Assembly (NCBI GenBank): GCA_041390905.1
Contig: JAWKPA010000012.1
Coordinates: 1,922,001-1,986,000, forward strand
Source: JACKCD01 sp041390905
GTDB lineage: Bacteria; Chloroflexota; Anaerolineae; Promineifilales; Promineifilaceae
Direction of reading: 5' to 3'
DNA length: 64,000 bases
Shown here one piece after another: positions 52,361-61,536 of this stretch. The notes below the pieces were generated by a model. The model saw only the letters and a program-made list of their open reading frames with translations, did no database searches and had not been told where the DNA came from. Made by a program: the position numbers and the translations under genes. Every line of letters starts with the position of its first letter. The first letter of the stretch is position 1.

Positions 52361-52405
52361 TAAGTTATGCAAGAAGTTCAACTTCTCAGAAGAAGTTGAA
52401 CTTCT
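52361..52405. repeat. Snap-back repeat, family A copy 4
   Basis: TAAGTTATGC leader, AAGAAGTTCAACTTCT arm and AGAAGTTGAACTTCT return arm, nearly identical to copy 2. Confidence 0.9.
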
Positions 52406-52478
52406 AAATGGGCAAGTTATTGAATTGCCATTCCTAAACCAAATTTTGCCCGATTATACCATAATGAGGGTGGCAACA

Positions 52479-52506
52479 AAAAAGAGGGGTCATTGCCCCT
52501 CTTTTT
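52479..52506. terminator. Rho-independent terminator of the epimerase gene
   Basis: Perfect 11-bp stem AAAAAGAGGGG/CCCCTCTTTTT with a 6-nt loop, 16 nt past the stop of the minus-strand epimerase gene. T-runs on both strands. Confidence 0.9.
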
Positions 52507-52522
52507 GATGTTGTGTCTCTAT

Positions 52523-53476
52523 CTATTCATCCTTATGGACATACCATTCCCAGAAGCGGCGTACCCCTTCTGGCACGGAAACCTGGGGGTTGTAGTCCAG
52601 CAGTTGCCGCGCCTTGCTGATGTTGGCTTCATTGCGGGAAAAATCGGCGGCCAGCTTGGGTTTGTGAATGACATTGGCTTTGCGTCCACCCAGGGTTTCA
52701 ATCATTTCCACAAAATCCTTGAGCAGGGTCGGTTCACCCCGCCCCAAATTGATGATTTCATACCCCAACGGCCGATCTACAGCCCGCACCACGCCGTCGG
52801 CGATGTCGTCCACAAACGTCCAGTCGCGGTACATATTGCCGCCATCATACAGCGGAATTTGCAGCCCGTTGCTAACGCTTTCGGCCAGCAGATAGGCCAT
52901 CATGTCGGGCCGGCCGTTTGGTCCATAGACGGTGAAAAAGCGAACGGCCGTAAAATTCATACCAAACAAGTGATGATAGCTGTAGCCCAACAATTCCGCC
53001 GCCCGTTTTGCCGCCGCATACGGCTGCAACGGGCGGTCGCAGGGGTCGCTTTCAACAAACGGGATTTGTTTGGTGTTGCCGTAAACCGACGAAGTGGAGG
53101 CAAAGACAAAATTGCTCACGCCACCCGCCGCCAGGGCCGCATCCATCAAATGCTGCGTGCCGTTCAAATCCACATCCACATACAGTGCCGGGTATTTGAC
53201 AGCGTTGCGAACCCCGGCCATGGCCGCCAAATGGGCAACGGCATCAAACCGTTCAGCGGCAAAAAGCTGGAACATTCGCTCCCGGTTGCGAATGTCATCT
53301 TCCACCATGCGGAAGTTGGGGTGAGCCGACAGCCGGGTTTCGTTGGCGCGTTTTCTGGCTGGGTCATAATAGTCGTTGAAATTATCCAACCCAATGACCT
53401 CATCGCCCCGCGCCAGCAGTTGCCCGGCGACGTGGCTGCCAATAAACCCGGCGGCTCCTGTTACTAATACTTTCAT
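52523..53476 (-). CDS. NAD-dependent epimerase, UDP-glucuronate 4-epimerase type
   Basis: A 317-residue extended SDR acting on nucleotide sugars. The NAD motif TGAAGFIGSH is at residues 6-15; LDNFNDYYDPARKRA (about 30-44) is typical of UDP-glucuronate 4-epimerases. The catalytic triad is Ser-Ser in FASTSSVYG and Tyr-Lys in YAAAKRAAE. It likely makes UDP-galacturonate or a related sugar for surface polysaccharide. It stands alone with its own terminator. Confidence 0.87.
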   Translation of the reverse strand: MKVLVTGAAGFIGSHVAGQLLARGDEVIGLDNFNDYYDPARKRANETRLSAHPNFRMVEDDIRNRERMFQLFAAERFDAVAHLAAMAGVRNAVKYPALYVDVDLNGTQHLMDAALAAGGVSNFVFASTSSVYGNTKQIPFVESDPCDRPLQPYAAAKRAAELLGYSYHHLFGMNFTAVRFFTVYGPNGRPDMMAYLLAESVSNGLQIPLYDGGNMYRDWTFVDDIADGVVRAVDRPLGYEIINLGRGEPTLLKDFVEMIETLGGRKANVIHKPKLAADFSRNEANISKARQLLDYNPQVSVPEGVRRFWEWYVHKDE

Positions 53477-53660
53477 GACGATTCTCCTGAAGATGGCACC
53501 GATAGACGGGGAAAACGGCCGTTTTGTGGCTCATGTGCCTAAGGTCGGTGCAAAGATTAATTCATTATGGCGCAAAAACCGTTGCGTACTTGCCTTGTGT
53601 ATTTCATTCTCCCCACGAAAACCCGGTGGAAACCATAGCACAATAGACTTACGATTCCGA

Positions 53661-55409
53661 TTACGTGGCAAATAGCGGCATTTCGGCCGGCCGAATATCC
53701 TGCACCATCAACTGCAAACTTTTCTGCCCCCGCCACTCATTCACCCCAATCGAATAAATCAGATCAATATAGCGCGGTAACGCTGCCGCCCAACTTCCCT
53801 GGCGAAAGGCAATGGCGGCAAAAATTTGCGGGGCGCGTTCTTGCTGCCCGCCATCTATCAGCCGCAGTTGCAGGTGCGAGTTATCGTGGCCGACGGTACG
53901 ATGGCTGATTACCTCCACAAAGCGGCTGAGAAACACCGGGGCAGGGTTCGCGTAGCCAGTTGGCTCAAGCGCCTGCAAACTCTCATACAGCGCCCAGTCA
54001 ATGTGCCGCAGCCCAATCTCCACATCGGCGGTGATGGTGGGGCGCAAATCCTGGTCGGCCAGACGGGTTGTTGCCAACGCCTCCATGCGCTCAATAAAGG
54101 TGGGCAAATCCTTATTACGGACGGTAAACCCGGCGGCCTGGGCGTGGCCGCCGTGGCGCACCAGCAGCTCGGTCAACTCATCCAGGGCTTCGGTGATGTG
54201 GAATTCGGGGATGGAGCGGCAGGAGCCTCGGCTTTCGCTTTCCCCTTTTTCAATGATGATCGCCGGCCGATAGTTTTTCTCAGCCAGGCGGCTGGCAACC
54301 AGCCCCACCACGCCCGAAAGGAAGCTGTCATCGGCGGCAATGAGGATGGGGGCATCGGGATTGACCATGCCTTCGGCCTTTTGCCCCAAATCGGCCGTTA
54401 GCTGGCGGCGTTGTTTATTGAGTTCGTTTAGTTCATGGGCTAGGCGGCGGGCATCGAGGTCGTTATTGACGGCCAGCAGTTTGGCGGCATCGTAGGCGTG
54501 AGTGAGGCGGCCGGCGGCGTTGATGCGTGGCCCCAGCCCAAAGCCAATGGATTCGGCGGTGAGGTTGCCGATGGTGACACCCGATACCTGCGCCAGGGCG
54601 CGAACGCCGGGGCGTTTGGCCTGATTTAGCACGGCTAACCCGCGTGTGACAAGCTGCCGGTTTTCCCCCAGTAGCGGGGCCAGGTCGGCTACGGTGCCGA
54701 TGGCAACGAGGTCGAGCAGCTCGTCGTCCTGATAGGTGGCACGGTCGGGCATGGCCTGGCGCAGCGCCTGGGCGAGCTTGAAGGCAATGCCAACGCCAGC
54801 GAGCATGGTTTCGGGGTAGGGGGAAAACGGCCGTTTTGGATTGATCACCGCCAGTGCCGGGGGAAGTTTGGGTCCCAGGTTGTGGTGGTCGGTGATGATC
54901 ATATCCAGTCCAATGCTCATGGCGTGCGCCACTTCATCTGGCGAACGGATGCCGCAGTCCACGGTAATGCACAGCGTTGCCCCAATTTCCTCACGGATTT
55001 TGCTCAACGCCTCCACATTGAGGCCATACCCCTCATCAACGCGGTCGGGGATATAGGGCTGGGCTTTGCGGCGGTCTAGACCCAGCTTGCGCAGCGTTTC
55101 GGTAAGCAGCACGGTGGAGGTTACGCCGTCGGCGTCAAAGTCGCCGTAGACGACGATGGTTTCATCTTGTTCAATGGCCTGCTGGATGCGGGCAACGGCT
55201 TTGTCCATATCCAGCAGCAAAAAGGGGTCGGTGCTGGGCAGATAGTGGCCTTCCAGAAAGGCTTGAATGTGGGCGGCATCGGTAATGCCGCGATTGTAAA
55301 GAATTTGCCGTAGGATTGGGTGAATAGATACCAGGCTTTGTTTGGTGGAGGCAGGGGCGGGTGGTGCCACCTGCCATCTGGTTTCGCGTAGTTCATCAGG
55401 TCGTTTCAT
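53661..55409 (-). CDS. recJ: Single-stranded-DNA-specific exonuclease RecJ
   Basis: A 582-residue DHH-family 5'-3' exonuclease. ATG 55409 (MKRPDELRETRW) is chosen; the frame is open 76 residues upstream but only through repeats (family B copy 4 and a GGGAGAGGGG element). Motifs: VVYGDFDADGVTST (about 90-103), TVDCGIRS, TDHHNLG (DHH), LAGVGIAFKLAQAL and the DHHA1 glycine motif RHGGHAQAAGFT near 450. A palindrome copy (54826-54835) puts KRPFSPYP where relatives have similar-length NP-K/R-Q-P sequence, so it replaced rather than inserted residues. Confidence 0.93.
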   Translation of the reverse strand: MKRPDELRETRWQVAPPAPASTKQSLVSIHPILRQILYNRGITDAAHIQAFLEGHYLPSTDPFLLLDMDKAVARIQQAIEQDETIVVYGDFDADGVTSTVLLTETLRKLGLDRRKAQPYIPDRVDEGYGLNVEALSKIREEIGATLCITVDCGIRSPDEVAHAMSIGLDMIITDHHNLGPKLPPALAVINPKRPFSPYPETMLAGVGIAFKLAQALRQAMPDRATYQDDELLDLVAIGTVADLAPLLGENRQLVTRGLAVLNQAKRPGVRALAQVSGVTIGNLTAESIGFGLGPRINAAGRLTHAYDAAKLLAVNNDLDARRLAHELNELNKQRRQLTADLGQKAEGMVNPDAPILIAADDSFLSGVVGLVASRLAEKNYRPAIIIEKGESESRGSCRSIPEFHITEALDELTELLVRHGGHAQAAGFTVRNKDLPTFIERMEALATTRLADQDLRPTITADVEIGLRHIDWALYESLQALEPTGYANPAPVFLSRFVEVISHRTVGHDNSHLQLRLIDGGQQERAPQIFAAIAFRQGSWAAALPRYIDLIYSIGVNEWRGQKSLQLMVQDIRPAEMPLFAT

Positions 55410-55487
55410 GGGGTCTGTTATAGCACGGGGGGCGGGAAATGGGAATGGGGAATTGTGTAATCGTTGCAAATCGCTGGGGGATTTGGC

Positions 55488-55618
55488 GATTGGGGATTGG
55501 AGATTGGAGATTGATGAATGGTTGCTATCTCCCATTGTTAGTCTCATGTGGTTTGCATTACAACATTCCCCCTCCCTAACCCTCCCCCAAGCTGGGAGAG
55601 GGGGCGGGGGAGAGGGGT
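55488..55618. repeat. Family B copy 4 and a CCCTCCC/GGGAGAGG hairpin
   Basis: 55488-55536 is a GGGATTGGAGATTGGAGATT repeat ending in TCTCCCATTG; 55565-55618 is CCCCTCCCTAACCCTCCCCC facing GGGAGAGGGGGCGGGGGAGA. Both lie between recJ and the glycosyltransferase. Confidence 0.75.
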
Positions 55619-55636
55619 GGCGAAAAACTAAAGACA

Positions 55637-57241
55637 TTAACGAACTGCCAGGTTGTCAGAACGGCGGGCAAGGACGAATGGCAGGAGGAAGGTGAAGGGG
55701 ATGGCGATGAGATGCCCCCATAGGTGGCTGCCGCCGAGCAGGTCGAGCCGCAGGTGGCTGTGGATGAGGACGGAGAACTGGGCGGTGAGCAGCAGCCAAA
55801 AGCCGACGCGCAGCCGATAGCGGCTGGTGGGGGTGGGGTTTTGGGCGGCATCGAGGATGAGGAAGGGGAAGGGCCAGGTGGTGTACCAGATGCGGAAGTT
55901 GAGGGCTTGCAGGGTGTAGGCGAGGAAGATGTCGGCGGTGGCGGGGAGGGGCGAACGGCCGTTTAACCCCCGCCACAACAACCAGACCGCCGCCACCCCA
56001 AACAGCAGCAGTGCCACCCGGCCGGCCGTGGCCACGGCCAGCGTGCCGCCCAGGGCGCGATTGACCAAAATGAATAGCACCGTGGGGGAAAAGCCGCCGC
56101 CGTCAGATGCTTCGCTGAGCAGCCGCTGCCCTAGCTCCAGCGGTGAGCCAAAGGGGAGGAAGGTAAGCCAGGTGAGGAGGAGGGTGAAAACGGCCGTTAA
56201 TCCCACATACACCCCGCGCTGCCGCCAGGTGGGCAGTTGGCGCAGGCTGGCGAGGGCAAAGAAGGGGAGTGCCAGCAGGGCGATGGGTTTGGTGAGGGCG
56301 GCAAGGAGGAGGGGGAGGAAGGCGAGGGCGTGGTGTAACGCTGGGCGTGGCGTGGCGTGGGGCGTGGGGTGTGGGGTGTGGGGTGTGGGAAGCACTAGGA
56401 TGCCGAGGGTGAGCCAGAGGAGCATGAGGGTGTCGTTGTGGGCGTCGGTGACGAAGAAGAGGAGCAGGGCGGGGTTCCAGGCCCAGAGCAGGGTTGCGGC
56501 GAGGCGGTTGTGGGTTGGCTGGGGTTTGAGAATGTGGTGGATGAGAACGGCCGTTAGCAGATGCAGCCCCAATCCCAACAGCTTGAACAGGAGCAGCCCC
56601 AGCAGCAGGTTATCGGGGGCGAGGTGGGTGATGGCAGCGGCGGTTAGCTCCCACACGGGGCTATAGGGGGAGGTGGCGTCGGCCCATTCCCCGGCCAGCG
56701 GCAAATAGGGGTCGGTGGCAAAGCTGGCGGGGGGCTGGCTGTAGGGGGAGGTGGCATAAACGGCCGTTATCCGCCCGCGAATGAAGTAACGATACACGTC
56801 GTTGGCGTTGATGGGGTAGGTAAACAGGAGGGGCAAGGCAAAAACGGCCGTTGTGAGCAAAATAAACGGTAAGGAAGCTGAATTAAAGAATTTCACGCAA
56901 AGGCGCAAAGGCGCAAAGAGAACCAGCTTATCTTTGCGTCTTTGCGCCTTTGCGTGATCTTTCTGACTCGTTTGTAAACGTTGGTATGCCAGCCCATACA
57001 GCCCGTACAGTGCTAGCAGCAGCAGCCCATAGGCCAGCCCTGCCCCCAGCGACGGCGTAAAGGTGCGCACATCGGCCAGCGGGGTTTGGTTGTAGCGGGG
57101 AATGAGGGGGAAGAGGCGCAGGAGGAGGAGGTAGCCGAGTAATGTCAAGAAGAAGAGCGTGGGGAGTGGGGTGTAGGGAGTAAGAGATTCTATACCCCAC
57201 TTCCCACTCCCTACTCCCCACCATTTCCGCTGGTCGCTCAT
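55637..57241 (-). CDS. Polytopic glycosyltransferase-like protein (mannosyltransferase type)
   Basis: A 534-residue membrane protein with about 12 hydrophobic helices, resembling polyprenol-phosphate-dependent mannosyltransferases (GT-C fold). The loop after an early helix has NANDVYRYFIRGR, with acidic residues as in GT-C enzymes, and a SPYSPVWEL motif; DAHNDTLMLLWL and TKPIALLALPFF follow. The start is fixed by ATGA overlap with the kinase gene. Three normally intergenic repeats lie in frame: WWGVGSGKWGIESLTPYTPL at the N-terminus (57160-57221), HAKAQRRKDK...PLRLCVKFF (56891-56957) and a PTPHTPHPTPH tract (56348-56390). Each sits in a loop. Confidence 0.7.
   Translation of the reverse strand: MSDQRKWWGVGSGKWGIESLTPYTPLPTLFFLTLLGYLLLLRLFPLIPRYNQTPLADVRTFTPSLGAGLAYGLLLLALYGLYGLAYQRLQTSQKDHAKAQRRKDKLVLFAPLRLCVKFFNSASLPFILLTTAVFALPLLFTYPINANDVYRYFIRGRITAVYATSPYSQPPASFATDPYLPLAGEWADATSPYSPVWELTAAAITHLAPDNLLLGLLLFKLLGLGLHLLTAVLIHHILKPQPTHNRLAATLLWAWNPALLLFFVTDAHNDTLMLLWLTLGILVLPTPHTPHPTPHATPRPALHHALAFLPLLLAALTKPIALLALPFFALASLRQLPTWRQRGVYVGLTAVFTLLLTWLTFLPFGSPLELGQRLLSEASDGGGFSPTVLFILVNRALGGTLAVATAGRVALLLFGVAAVWLLWRGLNGRSPLPATADIFLAYTLQALNFRIWYTTWPFPFLILDAAQNPTPTSRYRLRVGFWLLLTAQFSVLIHSHLRLDLLGGSHLWGHLIAIPFTFLLPFVLARRSDNLAVR
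56891..56957. repeat. CACGCAAAGGCGCAAAG repeat inside a coding sequence, copy 3
   Basis: TTCACGCAAAGGCGCAAAGG faces CTTTGCGCCTTTGCGTGA. Nearly identical to the intergenic copy at 49473-49540 but lying in frame within the glycosyltransferase gene between two helices. Confidence 0.9.
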
Positions 57242-58719
57242 TTACCAGCAACGGCCGTTTTTTCCCTGCGGCCGTGTTTATCAAGGGGGACAACGAGGGT
57301 AACGGCCGTTCCCTGATTCGGCTGGGCTTCGATAGAAAGCGACCCATCCACCCGCTCGGCGCGTTCACGCATGTTCACCAGCCCCAGGCTGCCGCGATAC
57401 CCATAGTTGTTGGTCACGGCCTGGGTGTCAAACCCCACGCCGTTGTCCTGCACCCGCGCCACAAACAAATTATCTTCCTGCCACAGCCGTACTTCCACAG
57501 CCGTGGCGTTGGCGTGTTTGTGAACATTGCCCAGTGCTTCTTCAACAATGGAAAAAACGACACCCTGCGCCGTCTCGCTAAGCAAGTTGCCGTGTTCGCC
57601 CCCCACCAGCCGCATCTCAATGCCGTCGCTTTCCTTTAACCGGTTCATGACGGTGAGGATGGCCGGGCCAAGCCCCTGGGTTTCAATGAGCAGCGGCCGT
57701 AACGTAAACAACATGCCGCGAATTTCTTTGGAGGTTTGCTTGGCAAGCTGCTCCACTTTTTCCAGTTCGTCCAGACTTTTGTCCGGGTCTTTCAGCAGCA
57801 GGGCGCGGATGAAGTTGATCCGCATGGCAATGGCGGCGATGCTTTGCGTCGGGCCGTCGTGGAGGTCACGTGCCAGCTCTTTGCGGGCTTCTTCGTCGGC
57901 TTCGATGAGGCGCAGCTTTTCTGCTTCCAGGTTTTGGAAAAGCTGGGCGTTTTGCAGGGCGATGACGGCTTGGTCGGCCACGGCGTTGAACAGGTCAAAA
58001 TGTTCTTCGTTGAACTGCACGGCCATGTGGGAGCCAATGACCATGATGCCGAACATTTGGAAACCGGCGCGGAGGGGGATGCAAACGGCCGTTAAACAAC
58101 CCTTGAACGCCGCAAACGTCTTTAGCTCGGCATCATTCCCCGGATTATCCGTCACCATGATTTCCGCCTGGCTGAGTGCGGCTCCCACAACCCCCTTTTT
58201 GCCACGAATATTTTGCTCATAATCCTTGGCTAAAAAGCGCTTGGCTGCTACGGGAATAAGCTGGTTGCCATCAAATAAAAAGACAGCTCCCACCAGCGCG
58301 TGGCGTGGAATCCCCATTTCCTCCAGCGCCAGACTTGACACATCCAGTGCCTGCTCCACCACCTTTTCAAAGCTGAGCGTTGCCCGCAGCGTCGAGGCCA
58401 TGTCGCGCAGCGATTTAGCCCGGTTGTTGGCCGCCCGCAGCCGAACCAGTTCGTCCCCAACCGTGTTGGTGATGGTTTGGCCGACCAACAGCTTGAACCG
58501 ATCAACAAAATAAAGTGCCAATGCCCCGGCTAAAATCTGGACGAAGCTGGCTAAGATAAATTCCGTAAACCACTCGTTGGTGGGCTGCCCCAGCAAAAAA
58601 CTAAAAAAGAAGTAAAAAAGCCCAATTTGAACCAATAAAACGACGGCAAAAAAAAGGACAGTAAACCAGTTTAAGCGGCTGAATAATTTGCCGAGGGCAG
58701 CAATGATTCCTTCAGTCAT
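57238..58719 (-). CDS. Membrane sensor histidine kinase with GAF domain (HisKA_3 type)
   Basis: A 493-residue kinase of the NarX/DegS group. Two N-terminal helices (about 16-44 and 50-68) are followed by a GAF domain (about 115-270). The phosphoacceptor region is KELARDLHDGPTQSI near residue 285 with His in DLHDGPTQ, and the HATPase has the N box VEEALGNVHKHANA and G box DNGVGFD near 445. GNVHKH keeps the essential Asn. It would phosphorylate a LuxR-type regulator, none of which is in the window. It is coupled to the glycosyltransferase gene by ATGA overlap. Confidence 0.92.
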   Translation of the reverse strand: MTEGIIAALGKLFSRLNWFTVLFFAVVLLVQIGLFYFFFSFLLGQPTNEWFTEFILASFVQILAGALALYFVDRFKLLVGQTITNTVGDELVRLRAANNRAKSLRDMASTLRATLSFEKVVEQALDVSSLALEEMGIPRHALVGAVFLFDGNQLIPVAAKRFLAKDYEQNIRGKKGVVGAALSQAEIMVTDNPGNDAELKTFAAFKGCLTAVCIPLRAGFQMFGIMVIGSHMAVQFNEEHFDLFNAVADQAVIALQNAQLFQNLEAEKLRLIEADEEARKELARDLHDGPTQSIAAIAMRINFIRALLLKDPDKSLDELEKVEQLAKQTSKEIRGMLFTLRPLLIETQGLGPAILTVMNRLKESDGIEMRLVGGEHGNLLSETAQGVVFSIVEEALGNVHKHANATAVEVRLWQEDNLFVARVQDNGVGFDTQAVTNNYGYRGSLGLVNMRERAERVDGSLSIEAQPNQGTAVTLVVPLDKHGRREKTAVAGK

Positions 58720-58888
58720 ATACGATGAACTACAACTCTGTGAAAATCTGTTTACAGCGTGGCATCCTGTGTTTCAATGAAAATTGTATACTCACTCACG
58801 CTTAGCTCTGAGCCTAATAGTATCATGAACTTGGGCGTGAACACAATAGCCGTGAGTACTGCAATCGTGCAACACCTCTCCTGTTGGG

Positions 58889-58894
58889 TATAAT
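58889..58894 (+). promoter_or_regulatory. Candidate -10 element
   Basis: Perfect TATAAT 69 nt upstream of the SDR gene at 58963, in the divergent gap; the -35 region is poor. Confidence 0.35.
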
Positions 58895-58962
58895 AAACAG
58901 CGCAGCCCAATGTGGCTGCAAAGAAGGGGTGAAAAAATAATGAATTTGAAGGTTGTGGAACC

Positions 58963-60042
58963 ATGAAAGCATTTGTAACGGGTGGGACTGGATTTATCGG
59001 CCGGCATGTGGTTGCCAAGCTGGTGGCGCGTGGTGACGATGTGGTGGCACTGGTGCGTTCTGACGCAGGAGCCGCGCTGCTAACCGATTTAGGAGCGCAG
59101 GTGGTGCGCGGCGATATTTTAGACACGGCCTCGATGCGGGCAGGTATGGAAGGCAGTGATGTCGTCTTTCATATGGCGGCCTGGTACAAGGTGGGTGGGA
59201 GCGACTGGATGGATGCTGAGGCGATTAACGTGGGGGGAACGCGCAAGGTGCTGCGGCTGGCCGTTGAATTGGGCATCCCCAAAATTGTCTATACCAGCAC
59301 CGTGGCCGTCTTTGGCGACACGCATGGGCGGCTTGTGGATGAAAGCTATCGTCAAAATGGACCGTTTTTAACCGAATATGACCGTACCAAGTGGCTGGCA
59401 CATTACAAGGTGGCGTTGCCATTGATTGAGAAGGGTGCGCCCATTGTGATTGTGATGCCGGGTGGGGTCTACGGGCCGGGGGATACGAGCATTATTGCGG
59501 AAACGATGCGGCTGTTTTATCAAGGACTTCCGGCGGTGCCGGGAGCGGACACGGCTTTTACCTATGCCCATGTGGATGATGTGGCCGAGGGGCATATTTT
59601 GGCGGCGGAGAGGGGTGTGGTGGGGGAGAGCTATATTTTGGCTGGGCCGGCCATTCCGCTGGGGGAGATGGTAGATTTTTGGGGATATTTGCTGGAGCGG
59701 AAGCCACCGTTGCTGCGTCTTCCTTCGCGGATGGTGCGGCCGTTTGCCCCGCTGGCAGGGGGGCTGCAGTCGGCACTGGGGTTGCCGTCGGCGTTTAGCC
59801 GGGAGGCTACAGCATCGCTGGGGGTAACATATATGGCGCGGTCGGACAAGGCGCGGGCGCAGCTTGGCTGGACGACACGCCCGCTGCAAACGGGGATGTT
59901 GGAGACGTTTGCCTGGATTGCAGAAACGGAGGCGAGGGGGAAAGAAACGGCCGTTTCTCGCGAACAAAAAGTGGCGTTGGCAGCCTTAGGCGTGGCTGCC
60001 GTTTTACTCGGTTGGTGGCTTACCCACCCCGCCGATGATTAG
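58963..60042 (+). CDS. NAD-dependent epimerase/dehydratase, dihydroflavonol-reductase-like, membrane-anchored
   Basis: A 359-residue extended SDR. TGGTGFIGRHV is at residues 6-16; the Ser is in VYTSTVAVFG and the catalytic Tyr-Lys in YDRTKWLAH near 145. The group includes dihydroflavonol-4-reductase-like and 3-beta-hydroxysteroid-type enzymes such as hopanoid-associated sugar epimerases. Residues about 338-355 form a C-terminal hydrophobic helix (LAALGVAAVLLGWWL), so the enzyme is probably tail-anchored. A palindrome copy (59946) gives ETAVSRE just before the anchor. Its stop overlaps the convergent gene by 4 nt. Confidence 0.8.
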   Translation: MKAFVTGGTGFIGRHVVAKLVARGDDVVALVRSDAGAALLTDLGAQVVRGDILDTASMRAGMEGSDVVFHMAAWYKVGGSDWMDAEAINVGGTRKVLRLAVELGIPKIVYTSTVAVFGDTHGRLVDESYRQNGPFLTEYDRTKWLAHYKVALPLIEKGAPIVIVMPGGVYGPGDTSIIAETMRLFYQGLPAVPGADTAFTYAHVDDVAEGHILAAERGVVGESYILAGPAIPLGEMVDFWGYLLERKPPLLRLPSRMVRPFAPLAGGLQSALGLPSAFSREATASLGVTYMARSDKARAQLGWTTRPLQTGMLETFAWIAETEARGKETAVSREQKVALAALGVAAVLLGWWLTHPADD

Positions 60043-60899
60043 TCGGCATTGACCTCAATTAGCCATGTCGCCCACATTTGATTGCGTGTGGCTTCGCGTG
60101 GCTTTTCCCAAACGACTTTGGCGGTGGGCATGGTTGAGAAAAGTGCCTCGATATGGTGACGATCATAATGCACCATGCGTTGTTCATGAAAGGCTGCCAT
60201 GATTGCTGGTAGCATTGGAATTTTGGCGGCTGGGGCGTTAAAAACAAAGCTGGTTTTTCGCCCGGCAGGAATTGCTAGTTGGTGTAGCCATGACTGGTTT
60301 TCCGCCATGGTCAAAGCATAGGTGAGGCCATAACCCATAATCACCAATTCGCTGGTGTCAAATGCTGTGAGTTCGATTAAATGGTTGAGTCGATCAATGT
60401 GATGGGGCAGGGTGACATGATGGGAGATGTTACCGCTTTGCCCCTTTGCCAGCATTTCATCGAAAAGCTGTTTGGCGTTGCTGACCACTCTTGGTGAAGC
60501 GTCAGTCCAGATGTGCCAGTCAAACGGCCGTTTTTCCGCCAGCAGCGGATGTTCCAACGTAAATACCCCTGCTCCTAGCCAAATCACCACCATGTTGCCC
60601 GCGCCACGCCGCCGCAAAATTTCTCGTTGAGCTTCATGATTTAGCTCCCGATACTCAAGCATTTCATCAGGAATTGTTTGCCCGGTCAACTGTTTTACAA
60701 AAAAGGTGTCGGTTTTGGAGAGTGGAAAGGTGATGGTTTCCCCGCGTTTTTGCATTAACACGGCTTCAATTACAGCCGAGATGCTGTTGTCGCCCCCCAA
60801 CGGGCCGAGATCGGCGGCAGCTAGTAGCTGCAAAGGTGCCGCTACTAGCTTGTGATACCAATGAACACTGTCCTGAGCGCGGGGTAGAGCCTGATTCAT
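60039..60899 (-). CDS. Conserved protein, possible Rossmann-fold methyltransferase relative
   Basis: A 286-residue protein that I cannot name. ATG 60899 overlaps the histidine phosphatase stop (ATGA), so the two are coupled. VVIWLGAGVFTLEH and DWHIWTDASPRVVSNAKQLF look like the first and second strands of a leucine-carboxyl-methyltransferase-type fold (LGAG-D-T and V-D-x-P-x-V-x-x-K), but the match is partial. The last third is rich in His, Met and Tyr. It may act with the phosphatase on a substrate imported by the ABC system, which is inference only. Confidence 0.45.
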   Translation of the reverse strand: MNQALPRAQDSVHWYHKLVAAPLQLLAAADLGPLGGDNSISAVIEAVLMQKRGETITFPLSKTDTFFVKQLTGQTIPDEMLEYRELNHEAQREILRRRGAGNMVVIWLGAGVFTLEHPLLAEKRPFDWHIWTDASPRVVSNAKQLFDEMLAKGQSGNISHHVTLPHHIDRLNHLIELTAFDTSELVIMGYGLTYALTMAENQSWLHQLAIPAGRKTSFVFNAPAAKIPMLPAIMAAFHEQRMVHYDRHHIEALFSTMPTAKVVWEKPREATRNQMWATWLIEVNAD

Positions 60900-61534
60900 A
60901 TGGTTAAATGCTCTGTTTGAAAGCTGGAAAAAAGCAGATTGTTTTCGGCAAGATGGACGACGCAAATGGCGGCGTTGGGCATTCGCACGGCGCGGATGAA
61001 GTGATGGGCGTAGCGTTGGGTGGTGCTGGTGGCATTGCTGGTGTTGGTTAGTCCCGCCCACAGCAGCAGACGAACAAAGAGACCGTGGGTAAAAACGGCG
61101 ACAAAATCGGCTTCATGCTGCTGTAGGCGGGCCAGGGTGATGTGGACGCGGTTGAGACAGGCGCGGAACGATTCGCCGCCGCCTCCTTCCTGTTCATCAG
61201 GGTCGCTGCGTTCCCAATATGCCTGGGCAAACGGGCTGCGCTGGTCGCCGGTTGTCCCGGCATACCGTTTGGGAGCCAGGTAGGTGAATTCGTGGACGGG
61301 CCAGATTTCGTGGCGGACGGGGGCAAAGTGGTTGAGGGTAGGAACGGCCGTTTGTTCCGCCCGCACGTAGGGGGAAGTGATGATGAGGTCGGGTTTACGG
61401 CCGTTAAAAGCCCCCGGAATTAACAATGCCTCCTGTTCCCCCTTCGGTGTCAGCGGCGACAAAGCCGGATGGCTTGTCACCAGATTGGCATTGGAAATAC
61501 TTTCGCCGTGGCGAATAAACCAGACCTCAGGCAT
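60896..61534 (-). CDS. Histidine phosphatase family protein
   Basis: A 212-residue phosphoglycerate-mutase-like enzyme. The phosphohistidine motif RHGESISN is at residues 8-15, a second Arg is in SPYVRAEQT near 55, Glu near 126 in GGGESFRA, and the second catalytic His in VFTHGLFVRLLL near 157. The start ATG 61534 lies 2 nt after the permease stop, so it is translationally coupled to the ABC operon. It may dephosphorylate a nucleotide or sugar phosphate related to the transport substrate. Confidence 0.87.
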   Translation of the reverse strand: MPEVWFIRHGESISNANLVTSHPALSPLTPKGEQEALLIPGAFNGRKPDLIITSPYVRAEQTAVPTLNHFAPVRHEIWPVHEFTYLAPKRYAGTTGDQRSPFAQAYWERSDPDEQEGGGGESFRACLNRVHITLARLQQHEADFVAVFTHGLFVRLLLWAGLTNTSNATSTTQRYAHHFIRAVRMPNAAICVVHLAENNLLFSSFQTEHLTI

Positions 61535-61536
61535 GA

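Larger units (their letters stand above)
52206..52522. other. Intergenic stretch with hairpins, no gene
   Basis: The 317 bp upstream of rnd and downstream of the epimerase hold a family A repeat (52361-52405) and the epimerase terminator (52479-52506). No credible ORF. The rnd promoter should lie near 52230-52330 on the minus strand, but I see no clear match. Confidence 0.5.

Noticed and set aside
55410..55637. 76-residue N-terminal extension of RecJ
   Set aside because: Reads through two repeat elements and lacks RecJ similarity; ATG 55409 is used instead.
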